Source of the DNA: Betaproteobacteria bacterium
Lineage (GTDB): Bacteria > Pseudomonadota > Gammaproteobacteria > Burkholderiales > SG8-41
Direction: 5' to 3'
Assembly (NCBI GenBank): GCA_016192825.1
Contig: JACPTK010000035.1
Span: forward strand, 1-64,000
Length of the DNA: 64,000 bases
This document shows positions 1 to 8,432 of this stretch, in pieces. The translations under genes and the position numbers were made by a program. The notes below the pieces were generated by a model that did no database searches, was not told where the DNA came from, and saw nothing but the letters and a program-made list of their open reading frames with translations. Position 1 is the stretch's first letter, and each line of letters opens with the position of its first letter.

Positions 1-127
1 CGAACCCGAGCGCCACAACAGGGGGATTTCGCATGTTTGGATTTCATGCATGCGAATTACCTCAGATCCCACCCTATCGCCCGAGGGGGAATCGACCCTA
101 CAGAGCCTTAGCGTCAACAGAATTTCT

Positions 128-340
128 TTACCCATCCCCAATTTGCGACCTCAAGCTCGCGGCTTCGGAAGCGTTCAGTTGAAAGGCAAAATCGCCTGGG
201 AACCGATCCATATTTCGTTTTACGGCCTGATTCAACGCCTTGGTCGTGACACCATAGATGTCAGCTAGATCTGCATCAAGCATGACCTTTTGTCCTCTCA
301 CGAGGAAAATTCGCGATGCGATCGCTTCTGTCGGTTCCAT
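128..340 (-). pseudogene. ORF6N-domain protein remnant
   Basis: Reading from an ATG at 340, about 70 codons encode the beginning of an ORF6N domain: IASRIFLVRGQKVMLDADLA, then YGV.TKALNQAVKRN and FPGDFAFQL. ORF6N proteins are KilA-N/antirepressor-like DNA-binding proteins common in prophages and defence islands; whole ones are usually well over 150 residues. Here the frame stops directly after SLRSQIGDG, where the family normally continues, and I see no continuation in another frame. I therefore call it a 3'-truncated remnant. An in-frame upstream extension to 475 lacks family similarity and was not used. Confidence 0.7.
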
Positions 341-1130
341 CGGAGGGGCGTGAGTTGTCGACCGGCCAATCAATAGAACGTTTGTGCCGGCCCTGCGTTG
401 ACCCCAGTCCGGGCCAGCCGAAATAACTGCTTTAATTCTGCCTTCTGACTTTGGGAGGGTGGCTGCCGTAGCCATTTTGCCTTCTGACTTCTGCCGTCGG
501 CGCAGCCGCCTGCCGGGTCCTGTCCATTGATCGTTCGGTAAATGATTGACAGATCATTTACCGCCATAATTTCCCCTCTCCACTCGGGAGAGGGGCATGG
601 GGTGAGGGATTCGAGCGTCAGCGCTTGGCGAACGCTCGATAACGCCCGGCGTCTTCCCGATTCTCCCGCTGGTGCATCTGGTGTGTGACTTGGCCGTCGC
701 GTTGTCTCGATTCAGTACCTGTACCGGGAGATCGGATCAGCCACCGGCCATTCCGCCACCCGGCCGCGGCTGAGGCTCGCGTCCCACAGGGTGGATAGAT
801 TGGGCCCACTTGACCGTCGGCCCGGCATCACTTGTTGCGAACCAGTCAGACAAGGAAATGCCGACAGGATCAATTGTTCTGTTGGTCCGGGCCTCATGCG
901 GCTGTTCCCGCAAACGGGCCTGCGGCTAACGAGTCACAGCCGCCCCCCTTGCCCGCCCTGTTCTGCTGACGCACGTCAGCGAGAACAATCGGCAATCCTT
1001 AGTGGTTTGTCCCCTAAGAGTGCTTACCCCATCTGAGCCTTAGTAGGAGAAGGTGTACCTGGCTCCTGGCACAAAGGTGGCACACGAGGCCGAGGTTCAC
1101 ATTGGACATCCAAGTGAGGCAGTGATGATG
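341..1130. other. gene-free stretch with repeats
   Basis: No credible gene is seen. The stretch holds TTCTGCC/GCCTTCTGAC short repeats near 438-500, a hairpin (CCCCTCTCC/GGGAGAGGGG type, about 573-596) of a kind common between proteobacterial genes, and the first copy of the composite dispersed element described separately. Short ORFs here are chance openings in repeat DNA. Confidence 0.6.
643..982 (-). repeat. composite dispersed element, copy 1 (interrupted)
   Basis: Part R1 (643-772) matches 3671-3824 and, inverted, 17861-18014; the conserved core runs from about GTCTTCCCGATTCTCCC to CCACCCGGCCGCGGC. Part R2 begins with TGGGCCCACTTGACCG at 801 but is interrupted by about 120 bp of unrelated sequence and resumes with CCGCCCCCCTTGCCCGCC at about 940. 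It ends in a palindrome (GCTGACG/CGTCAGC, about 964-979) also seen beside the 17.7 kb copy. There is no octamer array in this copy. Confidence 0.75.
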
Positions 1131-1133
1131 ATC

Positions 1134-1162
1134 ATAACCAATTGAAATATTATGGTTATAAT
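1134..1162 (+). promoter_or_regulatory. promoter -10 overlapped by inverted repeat
   Basis: ATAACCA (1134-1140) and TGGTTAT (1153-1159) form a perfect 7-bp inverted repeat with a 12-bp spacer. The right arm overlaps a consensus TATAAT (1157-1162), the only good -10 upstream of the TIGR04255 gene at 1216; no good -35 is spaced to it. The arrangement suggests an operator, most simply bound by the HTH protein encoded by the second gene of the operon (inference). Confidence 0.5.
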
Positions 1163-1215
1163 AGGTACTTCACACTTCTCTTCACATACCGCGTAGAGCG
1201 CGTATACTGCGGTCT

Positions 1216-2022
1216 ATGGGCAGCCGACAAAACCCCCTGACGGCGTCGGCGCCACGCGAGATATGGTTGCCTAAGGCACCGCTGATTCGTGTAGTTACGC
1301 GAATCAATTTTCCCGTTGTGGTGTCGATTGGTAAGGCGGAGTTCATTGCGCCTTTTCAGGAAAGCTTGCGTTCCGTCTACCCAGTACTGCGGCCGGAGCA
1401 GGCTCTTAGTGTTGCGTTCTCGATCACCCCTGGTACTCCGTCGACTCCGCAAACGCAGACGACGTGGCGCTTTAGTCAGCCGGATAACTCTTGGCGGGTG
1501 GCACTCGCTCCTAACTTCCTGGCCATAGAGACGACAGCATATAAAAGCAAAGCGGATTTCCTCGAGCGTGCGAAGCTCGTAGTTGACGCGTTGGGCGAGC
1601 ACGTGAACCCGCAGGTAGTGGATCGAATCGGCCTCCGATTCATAGACAGGGTTGTAGGGGAGCCGCTAAGCAACCTGGCAATGTACGTGCGTTCCGAGGT
1701 CGTTGGCATTCTCACTTCTGAGGTTATGCCGAACGTGCAGCACGCCATGACGGAATGTCTATTTGACGTACCAGATGAGAAGGCTCAGTTGCTAGCGCGG
1801 TGGGGACATTTGCCCTCTAAAGCGACCGTGGATCCCGCTGCGCTAGATGCCATTGCGAAGCCAAGTTGGATTCTAGATTTGGACATGTCTAGTAAAGGAC
1901 CTAGTCCTTTCACGTCGAAGAACGTGCTTGATCAGATCAGTACGTATGCTGATCGAATTTATGCGTTCTTTAGGTGGGCCGTTAGAGAGGAATTTCTAAA
2001 ACTATATGGGGGACGGGTATGA
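1216..2022 (+). CDS. TIGR04255 family protein
   Basis: A 268-residue protein matching the sporadically distributed TIGR04255 family: a tryptophan-rich centre (WRFSQPDNSWRVALAPNFLA, then ETTAYKS) followed by VDRIGLRFIDRVV, and the usual length of about 250-270. No signal peptide or membrane segment. Its biochemical function is unknown to me; members tend to occur in mobile and defence-like regions. It is first in a tightly coupled operon: its TGA overlaps the ATG of the next gene (ATGA). The ATG at 1216 has no evident Shine-Dalgarno sequence and lies about 50 nt behind the predicted -10. GC content looks lower than in the dsr region, consistent with transfer. Confidence 0.75.
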   Translation: MGSRQNPLTASAPREIWLPKAPLIRVVTRINFPVVVSIGKAEFIAPFQESLRSVYPVLRPEQALSVAFSITPGTPSTPQTQTTWRFSQPDNSWRVALAPNFLAIETTAYKSKADFLERAKLVVDALGEHVNPQVVDRIGLRFIDRVVGEPLSNLAMYVRSEVVGILTSEVMPNVQHAMTECLFDVPDEKAQLLARWGHLPSKATVDPAALDAIAKPSWILDLDMSSKGPSPFTSKNVLDQISTYADRIYAFFRWAVREEFLKLYGGRV

Positions 2023-2708
2023 GCGATAGCAGTGAGATTCGAGTAATCTCACCAGAGAGTGGGACGTCATCGGGCGGAAATATGATTTCTCGTTCAATCA
2101 AAGTGATTTGTATTGCCGGTGCTCTTTCGATGGGCATTGCTACCACGCATAGCGCCCCTGCCTCGTCGTGTGATGCTCTGTGTGAGCTCGTCTCTCAAAC
2201 GAACAGTGGACTGACGGCAGACCAACAGACGCCTGTCGGGCCGGCAATTATGGAATTGCGTCGGCTCAGCGGAATGACTTGGGAGCAGCTCGCCAGCTTG
2301 TTCGAGGTCACTCGCCGCACTGTTCATTTCTGGGCCAGTGGGAAGGCCCTCAATTCCTACAACGAGGAAAAGCTGTATCGGATTCTGTCGGCCGTTCGCC
2401 AGATTGATAGGGGGGCTGCACAGGAGAACCGCGACCTACTGTTCACCGCGCCACAAGGGGAGATGGCTCCCATCGACCTGTTGCGTACCGGGCAGTATGC
2501 GGATGTCGTCAGGTTGTTGGGCGCCGGTAGTGGTTTGGAACGACCGACGCTTGCACCGCTTTCGGAGTCCGCTCGACGCATGCGTATGCCGAGCAGTCCC
2601 GAGACGTTGGTTGGTGCCCTACAGGGCAGAATCGATACTGGCACTGGACGCGTCCGACCGGTACGGGCTGTACGAGTGAAGAAACAGAAACAATTTGACG
2701 ACGCCTGA
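2019..2708 (+). CDS. HTH protein with N-terminal hydrophobic segment
   Basis: A 229-residue protein. Residues about 75-115 form a Cro/Xre-like helix-turn-helix (IMELRRLSGMTWEQLASLFE, then RRTVHFWASGKAL), close to DNA-binding modules of antitoxin-type regulators. Oddly, residues 22-46 (MISRSIKVICIAGALSMGIA, then TTHSAPA) look like a signal peptide or membrane anchor, with an alternative ATG at 2082. The C-terminal 110 residues are basic and unrecognised. It overlaps the TIGR04255 gene by 4 bp and the next gene by 14 bp, so the three are probably translated as a unit. It is the natural candidate for autoregulation through the inverted repeat at 1134-1159. Confidence 0.65.
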   Translation: MSDSSEIRVISPESGTSSGGNMISRSIKVICIAGALSMGIATTHSAPASSCDALCELVSQTNSGLTADQQTPVGPAIMELRRLSGMTWEQLASLFEVTRRTVHFWASGKALNSYNEEKLYRILSAVRQIDRGAAQENRDLLFTAPQGEMAPIDLLRTGQYADVVRLLGAGSGLERPTLAPLSESARRMRMPSSPETLVGALQGRIDTGTGRVRPVRAVRVKKQKQFDDA

Positions 2709-3522
2709 TGACCCAACAGAAGCAGCAATCAATGCCGCACTAGCCGATTGGCGGCAGGGAGACTGCGTCCTTGAGGGCGAGCATTGGTTCGTCCATCGCA
2801 CGGAGTCGGTTTCGGAACCAAGCGAAGCAGAGCCTGTGTCGCTTCTAGAAGTGGAGGTGCCTGGTTTCGTCGTGGTGACGCAATCTTGTGACATAGTACG
2901 AAGGTACCAGGATCGCCCTTTCGTTGTGGTGGCGCCGCTTGCGAAAGTGAGCGACTCTGATTTCCCCATGGTCGCGAAAGGGTATCGGCCGCAGTTCGCG
3001 GCGATTCCCGGGCTCTCAACTGAGAAACTGGTCGCAGACCTCGATCGAGTGATGACGGTTGATAAGCGGGTTGTCGCCACGTGGCAGCTAGTCAGAGGGT
3101 GCAGGAACGATACTGAAGCGCGCGACTTCGCCAAAGCCGTAGCGCGAAAGCACGCGCGCTTCGCGTTCCCAAACGACTTCAACGAGTTCGCTACAGAACT
3201 TACGAGCCGTATTAAGGAAAAGCACGAAAAGGCTAGCCCGGAGGGCGCTGCGCTAAGGGGCTTGGACGAGATAAGGATTCGCGCGTCACCGTCATGGGAT
3301 GCGGACGAGGTTGAGCTGATGTTCTGGTTCATAGCGAATCCGAAAGACGCCACTGAAATCCGCCGGAGTGGTGTGCTTGCTACGTGGGAGAAGCGAATAC
3401 CGCCTAAAGGCCGGTACAAGAGAGTCTTTTCGCAGATTGCCACCTATCAGGAGCTGACGGCGGAGGACTACCTCGAGAGTGATCAGTTAGATCTGGATTA
3501 CCTATCCGCGGGTTCGGAGTAG
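2695..3522 (+). CDS. unknown protein with TQSCDIV motif
   Basis: A 275-residue soluble protein, third gene of the TIGR04255 operon. I do not recognise a named domain. It opens with an acidic segment, then LLEVEVPGFVVVTQSCDIVR (residues about 50-69), whose conserved-looking QSCDI core resembles a motif in uncharacterised proteins of accessory regions. A mixed helix/strand body and an acidic tail follow. The frame needs a TTG start at 2695, inside the preceding gene, with AGAAACAG upstream as a weak ribosome site. No catalytic site can be assigned. The context suggests it acts with the two proteins before it. Confidence 0.6.
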   Translation: MTTPDDPTEAAINAALADWRQGDCVLEGEHWFVHRTESVSEPSEAEPVSLLEVEVPGFVVVTQSCDIVRRYQDRPFVVVAPLAKVSDSDFPMVAKGYRPQFAAIPGLSTEKLVADLDRVMTVDKRVVATWQLVRGCRNDTEARDFAKAVARKHARFAFPNDFNEFATELTSRIKEKHEKASPEGAALRGLDEIRIRASPSWDADEVELMFWFIANPKDATEIRRSGVLATWEKRIPPKGRYKRVFSQIATYQELTAEDYLESDQLDLDYLSAGSE

Positions 3523-3670
3523 GCGACGCGTAAATCCACACGAGGGCTCTGCCGCCAGCAAGCCGAGAACGAAGGGACAAAAAGAAGCCGGACTCAGTTA
3601 TTGAGCGGCCGCTTTGGGTCGCTTACTGCCTCCTGGCCGAGAGGCGCTTAGCGGCCAGAAGCGGACACCG

Positions 3671-3887
3671 AGCCGCTGGCCGGGTCCTGTCGGAACGGCC
3701 GGCGTCTTCCCGATTCTCCCGGGCGAATTCTGGCAATTGACTTGGCCATCGCGTTGTCTCGATTCAGTACCGGTACCGGGAGACCGGATCAGCCACCGGC
3801 CATTCCGCCACCCGGCCGCGGCTGGCGCGTGCATCAAACAGAGTTTGAATGGGCCCGCTGGACCGCCCCCACCGCCCGCCCTGTTCC
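3671..3887 (-). repeat. composite dispersed element, copy 2
   Basis: R1 (3671-3824), starting AGCCGCTGGCCGGGTCCTG, is followed by a short spacer and R2 (3849-3887, TGGGCCCGCTGGACCGCCCC onward). It is the most intact copy without an octamer array. The rest of 3523-4043 shows no gene. Confidence 0.8.
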
Positions 3888-3974
3888 ATCCGCTGCGCGG
3901 GAGACTCACGCCCATCACTCGCAACACATTCAACCTGAATTATTATGCAGTTCTCCCACGTAAGATCTTGACTG

Positions 3975-4045
3975 ACTTGAAGAGCCAGAATGGCACGCGC
4001 ACAATGCCGATTTACAAACCGGCTATTGATCCACCTACTTCAAGT
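3975..4045. other. possible degenerate attC or attI before cassette 1
   Basis: ACTTGAAG (3975-3982) is the exact inverse of CTTCAAGT (4038-4045), with AGCC and GGCT inside, directly before the cassette boundary at 4044/4045. A recombination site must have existed here when cassette 1 was inserted. The left core does not fit RYYYAAC, so I cannot say whether it was an attI or a decayed attC. Confidence 0.3.
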
Positions 4046-4084
4046 TATGTGTCATAGACAACCATACCTGGCTGGAGCAGTTCG

Positions 4085-4909
4085 ATGGCAACCGGGCTAG
4101 GTATCCCGGATGAGTACGCTTTGAATATCTATACCGATGGCTCCTCCTACCCAAACAATCAAAGAGCCGCAGGCATAGGGGTCCGTTTCGTATGGATGAA
4201 TGAATCCGGCGACGAAGAAACTGAGGACCATGCTCCGGTCGGCTGGCAAAAGGCGACAGTCGACGAGATGGAAATTGAGGCTTGCACTGTCGCGTTGAAG
4301 GAAGCTCGGCGGCTCTTCAAAGATATGAGCCGATTTAGGAGAGTTCTAATATTTTCAGACTCAATGTACGTGACTGGCAATTTCGTGAAGGCCATGAACG
4401 TCTGGCCGAATCGGGCTTGGCGCGGCGCGAACGGCGTCCCAGTAGAAAATATTGAGCTTTGGAAAAGACTGAAAAAGGAAGTTAAAGCTTGCCCCATTCG
4501 CGTCAACGTTGAATGGGTAAGAGGACACAAATCGAATATTCACAATCGCGCCGCTGACAGGTTGGCAAAGGAATCAGCGTCGATGCCGTTCAATAGACCT
4601 CTTTCTATTAGTGAAACTACGCGAAAGTGGACGGATAGAAGAACCAAGCGAGGCTGCGTCCCGATTGCAGGTCAAGAGATAAAGATACGAATCATCTCTA
4701 GAGAGTATAAGAAGCACGCTAAGGTTTACGAATATCGATACGAGGTAATTGACCCGGCAGATAAATCATACAGGGACGTTGATTTTGTTCGCTACAGTCA
4801 AGGCTTAAGTCGCAACAAGTGCTTTCTAGTCCGACTGAACTCGGACCAAAATAATCCGTGTATCGCAGAACTCATCGAGGAACTCGATCCCAAAGACTAC
4901 AAATATTGA
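4085..4909 (+). CDS. RNase HI-like protein with C-terminal extension (integron cassette)
   Basis: A 274-residue protein. The N-terminal 165 residues form an RNase H domain with all expected acidic residues: D18 in IYTDGSSYP, E65 in EMEIEACTVA, D92 in IFSDSMYV, and H148...D158 in VRGHKSNIHNRAADRLAKE. It should therefore cleave RNA in RNA-DNA hybrids or a related nucleic acid. The C-terminal ~105 residues are basic and unrecognised, and absent from ordinary RNase HI (about 150 residues). The ATG at 4085 has GGAG 9 nt upstream. The gene sits alone inside an integron cassette (4045-5029), so it is mobile cargo rather than the housekeeping rnhA. Confidence 0.8.
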   Translation: MATGLGIPDEYALNIYTDGSSYPNNQRAAGIGVRFVWMNESGDEETEDHAPVGWQKATVDEMEIEACTVALKEARRLFKDMSRFRRVLIFSDSMYVTGNFVKAMNVWPNRAWRGANGVPVENIELWKRLKKEVKACPIRVNVEWVRGHKSNIHNRAADRLAKESASMPFNRPLSISETTRKWTDRRTKRGCVPIAGQEIKIRIISREYKKHAKVYEYRYEVIDPADKSYRDVDFVRYSQGLSRNKCFLVRLNSDQNNPCIAELIEELDPKDYKY

Positions 4910-4920
4910 GTGGACTAAAA

Positions 4921-5035
4921 TGACACATAACAAGCGGATCGAGACCGACGCTTTACAGCCGCGTATTTGTAACCTGTGGCGATTTGCGGTTCAAAACGCG
5001 CGGCTGCAAAGCGCGGCGCATCCGCAGCGTTAGGC
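4921..5035 (+). other. attC site of cassette 1
   Basis: R'' is TGACACATAAC (4921-4931), the exact reverse complement of the cassette's 5' end GTTATGTGTCA (4044-4054). R' is GTTAGGC (5029-5035). Between them nested inverted repeats pair: AAGCGGAT with ATCCGC, and GCTTTACAGCCGCG with CGCGGCTGCAAAGC, giving the folded hairpin expected of an attC. This internal complementarity is diagnostic of an integron gene cassette. Confidence 0.88.
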
Positions 5036-5098
5036 GTCACAAATGGGCACCCCGCAAACTGCCACGTCTATCTTTGCCAGCGCGCGTGTCTCTTTGCG

Positions 5099-5989
5099 AT
5101 GACCGCCGCTGAGATCCAAGAAGTCATCCTTTCCGCCGGCTCTGTCGGCCTTGCTTACATTGGCAAGTTCTTGAATTCGGCGTTTGCTCTGTCCTTCGTC
5201 GGCGCACTTGCGGGTGCAGCCGCTGGTGCCTTGGCCGCTCAGCGTGTCATAGAGCGCTCTAGGGCTCGCGATGATTTGCTTAAGGAGATTCGGAACACGA
5301 ACGCTGCGATGATGGTGTCCTTCACTATCTGCAATACCGCTCTCGGATTGAAAAAGCAGCTTGTTGGGCCAATGCATGAGCGGTTTCTTGAAGCCCGCAA
5401 GAAATTTCTAGCCTTCCGTGAGCATCGTCAGGCTGGGCAGTCCCAGGGCAACGCGCCATTTCACTTCGAAGCTGACCTTCAAGGCTTCATGGCCCCGATA
5501 TTGCCCATTGAGACGCTAAAGCTGCTTGTCTTCGACCGAATCAGCGCATATGGAAAAGCATTGAACCTTGTGTCACTTGTGGAGAATGCGGGCATCGGTC
5601 TTGCGAATGCAATTGATCAGCGCGACCGCTTGATTGCGGAATTCAAAGGTTCTGCGCTGCCGCCTGATGCGTTCGCTCTTCGCTACTTTGGCGAGAAATT
5701 GGCGTCGGGTCATACTCATCGAGAGTATGCGGACCTCGTGGATGTCATTCACAGTTACACCAATGACCTTATCTACTTTAGTGGGAAATTGTGCGCGGAG
5801 CTGGCGACGCACGGGCAAGCCAAAGGCGCGCTATTCTCTGAACAGTTTGGCAAGGATGCTCCAACCGTAAGCGCGCCCGATTTCAGCGGCCCCAAGGAAA
5901 GTGGACTCTTCCCACCTGACAGCGACTACTCATCCTGGTTGAACTGGATCGTCGAGAAACGTCAGAACGCCAAGGGAGGCGCAAAGTGA
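5099..5989 (+). CDS. unknown membrane-anchored protein (integron cassette)
   Basis: A 296-residue protein from the ATG at 5099; a longer frame to 4976 would run through the attC and was rejected. Residues about 18-48 are a hydrophobic Ala/Gly-rich helix (GKFLNSAFALSFVGALAGAA), then a charged, largely helical cytoplasmic body (VIERSRARDDLLKEIRNTNA onward). I recognise no family. It fills cassette 2 (5030-6043): the cassette begins GTTAGGCGTCA and the gene's TGA stop is the first three bases of its attC R'' core. Cassette proteins commonly lack relatives of known function; a membrane-linked sensor or effector role is conceivable but unsupported. Confidence 0.7.
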   Translation: MTAAEIQEVILSAGSVGLAYIGKFLNSAFALSFVGALAGAAAGALAAQRVIERSRARDDLLKEIRNTNAAMMVSFTICNTALGLKKQLVGPMHERFLEARKKFLAFREHRQAGQSQGNAPFHFEADLQGFMAPILPIETLKLLVFDRISAYGKALNLVSLVENAGIGLANAIDQRDRLIAEFKGSALPPDAFALRYFGEKLASGHTHREYADLVDVIHSYTNDLIYFSGKLCAELATHGQAKGALFSEQFGKDAPTVSAPDFSGPKESGLFPPDSDYSSWLNWIVEKRQNAKGGAK

Positions 5990-6049
5990 CGCCTAACTCC
6001 GGTTGCAGGCGACCATGCGGCCGCGCGCGCCTAAACCGGAACGTTGATA
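5987..6049 (+). other. attC site of cassette 2
   Basis: R'' TGACGCCTAAC (5987-5997) is the exact reverse complement of GTTAGGCGTCA (5029-5039). The inner arms TCCGGTT..AGGCG and CGCCT.AACCGGA pair with one extrahelical base, and R' lies at GTTGATA (6043-6049). The R' core departs from GTTRRRY at its last two positions. No complement of the next cassette start (TTGATATGGC) was found downstream, so cassette 2 appears to be the last intact one. Confidence 0.85.
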
Positions 6050-6171
6050 TGGCTGGGACAACCTGCCATTCCTATTATCCGGTCGATATGGCACCCAGAA
6101 CGTGAACTATTGGCGGCGAAACGCACGCACGATCCAGATTTGGCTACCGTTCTCCTGACTGCATTCGCTCC

Positions 6172-6828
6172 ATGAGTTTGATCAAGTCAAAACAACGTAT
6201 CGCCGACCACGGGGAGGTATTCACCCCTGCATGGATGGTCGAGGCGATGCTCGACCTCGTCAAAGGCGAGACCGAGCGCATTGACTCCCGCTTCTTGGAG
6301 CCGGCGTGCGGGAGCGGGAACTTCCTCGTCCGGATCCTGCAGCGCAAGCTCGTTGCCGTCGAACTCAAGTTCGGGAAGTCCGATTTTGAAAAACGGCACT
6401 ACGCTCTTCTCGCTCTGATGTGCACTTACGGGATTGAACTCCTGACGGATAACATCGCCGAGTGCCGCGCGAACATGCTGGAGACCCTCGCCGACTACCT
6501 GAATCTCGAGGAGTCGGAGGAACTCTATCGAGCCGCCGCCTGTGTGCTGTCGCAGAACCTCGTCCACGGTGACGCTCTGACGATGCGAACCAGCAATGGC
6601 CAACCGATCACATTCGCCGAGTGGGGCTACCTCGGCAAGGGGAGGTTCCAGCGTCGCGACTTCCGCTTTGACGTCCTCACTCACAGTTCGGCCTTCGGCG
6701 AGGAGGGTACGCTCTTCGCCCACCTCGGCAAGCACGAGATCTTCACGCCGACCAAGACGTACCCCCCGATGACGGTACGCGAGCTTGCCTGCGAGTCCCT
6801 CGGCGATGCCCCGAAGGAAGTCGTATGA
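6172..6828 (+). CDS. N6-adenine DNA methylase, SAM-binding subunit
   Basis: A 218-residue protein with methylase motif I, FLEPACGSGNFLVRIL (residues about 42-57), and upstream HGEVFTPAWMVEAMLD typical of N6_Mtase/Eco57I enzymes. The catalytic NPPY motif is absent: where it would fall the protein reads FRFDVLTHSSAFGEEGTLFA. The length (about 220) matches small 'subunit M' proteins rather than a complete enzyme. It overlaps the next gene by ATGA. Inference: it may supply the cofactor pocket of a split methyltransferase completed by the downstream protein, which has NPPY but a degenerate motif I. No strong Shine-Dalgarno is seen before the ATG. Confidence 0.75.
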   Translation: MSLIKSKQRIADHGEVFTPAWMVEAMLDLVKGETERIDSRFLEPACGSGNFLVRILQRKLVAVELKFGKSDFEKRHYALLALMCTYGIELLTDNIAECRANMLETLADYLNLEESEELYRAAACVLSQNLVHGDALTMRTSNGQPITFAEWGYLGKGRFQRRDFRFDVLTHSSAFGEEGTLFAHLGKHEIFTPTKTYPPMTVRELACESLGDAPKEVV

Positions 6829-8432
6829 ACGGCCAGGCAAGCTTTTCGCTCAGCGGCCGCAACCCGGATGTGTTGACGTGCATTGCGAACCTCTCCAACG
6901 ATGAGGTGTTCACGCCGCCCGAGTTCGCCAACAGGATGCTGGACACCCTCGCCGAGGCATGGGCGGCTGACAACAACGGTGCGGACATATGGGCCGACAG
7001 TTCGGTGGGGTTCCTTGACCCGTGCGCGAAGTCGGGCGTGTATCTCCGTGCGATCACTAGCCGCCTCACCAAAGGCCTGGCGAACGAGATCCCGAATCTT
7101 CAGGATCGCGTCAATCACATCCTGACCAAGCAGGTGTTCGGAATAGGCATCACGCATCTCACCAGCCTGCTTGCACGCCGGAGTGTGTATTGCTCGAAGC
7201 ACGCAACAGGCAAGCACTCCATCGCCAAGTCCTTCGACAGTGACAATGGCAACATCTGGTTCGAGCGCACGGAGCACACGTGGGTTGATGGAAAGTGCGA
7301 GTACTGCGGTGCAAGCAAGAAGACCCTTGACCGGGGCGAAGGTTTCGAAACCCACGCGTATGCGTTCATTCACACCGACGACATCAAGGCTCGGGTAGCC
7401 GAGTTGTTTGGAGGCGTTATGCAGTTCGACGTAATCATCGGGAACCCGCCGTACCAGCTGGACGACGGCGGCTATGGCACAAGCGCCGCACCGATCTATC
7501 AATTGTTCGTGGAAAAGGCCCTAGCCCTTGATCCACGTTATGCCGTGTTCGTGACACCTTCGCGGTGGATGGCTGGGGGCAAGGGTCTCGACAAGTACCG
7601 GGAGCGTATGCTCTCCGACAGGCGTCTGCGAAACATCGCGGATTTCCCGAAACTCTATGAGGGCTTTCCCGGGGTGAAGATTCGCGGCGGCATCTCCTAT
7701 TTCCTGTGGGATCGCGACCACCACGGCCCGTGCCAGGTTGAAACAATCTGGGACGGTCAGCCGACGGGGCCGGCGGTGTCCCGCCACCTCGACAGCTACG
7801 ACATCCTCGTCCGGCGTAACGAGGCCGTGCCGATCTTGGAGAAGGTTAGAGCGAAGGGTGAGCCCACGCTTGATGCTCGCGTTTCCAGTAGAAAGCCGTT
7901 CGGTCTTGCGACGAACTTCAAGGGCAAACCGTCTTCGGCGGGCTTGAGAAAACCGGTTCGTCTCTTTGAGAATCAGCGCATCGGTTGGGTCGCCCGCAAG
8001 GACATCCTGATCAACTCCGAGTGGATAGATGAGTGGAAGGTGCTTATGACAGCCGTGCAGGGGACGAGTGCGGCGGTCGAGAACAAGTTCCTCAGCAAGC
8101 CTATCATCGCCGCACCCGGTACCGCTTGTACGGAGACCTACCTTGTTGCCGGTCACTTCGACAATGAGACGACGGCGGCCAACTACGCGAAGTATCTGCG
8201 CACTCGGTTTGTTCGATTCCTTGTCTCTCTTCGCAAGGCGACGCAGCACGCCACGCGTGACGTGTACTCCTTCGTACCGGATTTGCCGCTGGACCGGGAG
8301 TGGACAGACGCCAAGCTCTACAAGCGGTACGGGCTGACCAAGGACGAGATCGCCTTCATCGAGTCGCAAATCGCTGAGCACACCGACACTACTCCAGACG
8401 ACGCGGACTCCGCCGACGGTGACGATGAGTAA
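6825..8432 (+). CDS. Eco57I-type DNA methylase with NPPY motif
   Basis: A 535-residue protein. The N-terminus repeats the EVFTPPEFANRMLD signature and has a degenerate motif I, FLDPCAKSGVYLR (DPxCGSG expected). An insert with CEYCGASK and other Cys/His residues (about 125-170) could bind zinc. FDVIIGNPPYQ (about residues 203-213) is the catalytic motif of N6-adenine methylases. The C-terminal half probably holds target recognition, and the tail is acidic. It is coupled to the genes before (ATGA) and after (8-bp overlap). With the helicase fusion downstream it forms a restriction-modification-like operon. Confidence 0.8.
   Translation: MNGQASFSLSGRNPDVLTCIANLSNDEVFTPPEFANRMLDTLAEAWAADNNGADIWADSSVGFLDPCAKSGVYLRAITSRLTKGLANEIPNLQDRVNHILTKQVFGIGITHLTSLLARRSVYCSKHATGKHSIAKSFDSDNGNIWFERTEHTWVDGKCEYCGASKKTLDRGEGFETHAYAFIHTDDIKARVAELFGGVMQFDVIIGNPPYQLDDGGYGTSAAPIYQLFVEKALALDPRYAVFVTPSRWMAGGKGLDKYRERMLSDRRLRNIADFPKLYEGFPGVKIRGGISYFLWDRDHHGPCQVETIWDGQPTGPAVSRHLDSYDILVRRNEAVPILEKVRAKGEPTLDARVSSRKPFGLATNFKGKPSSAGLRKPVRLFENQRIGWVARKDILINSEWIDEWKVLMTAVQGTSAAVENKFLSKPIIAAPGTACTETYLVAGHFDNETTAANYAKYLRTRFVRFLVSLRKATQHATRDVYSFVPDLPLDREWTDAKLYKRYGLTKDEIAFIESQIAEHTDTTPDDADSADGDDE

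Noticed and set aside
4976-5098. Upstream extension of the cassette 2 protein
   Set aside because: It would translate the attC of cassette 1 and cross the recombination point.
6044-6171. Third integron cassette containing the methylase operon
   Set aside because: No complement of TTGATATGGC and no further attC was found, and a 4.8 kb operon is too large for a normal cassette.
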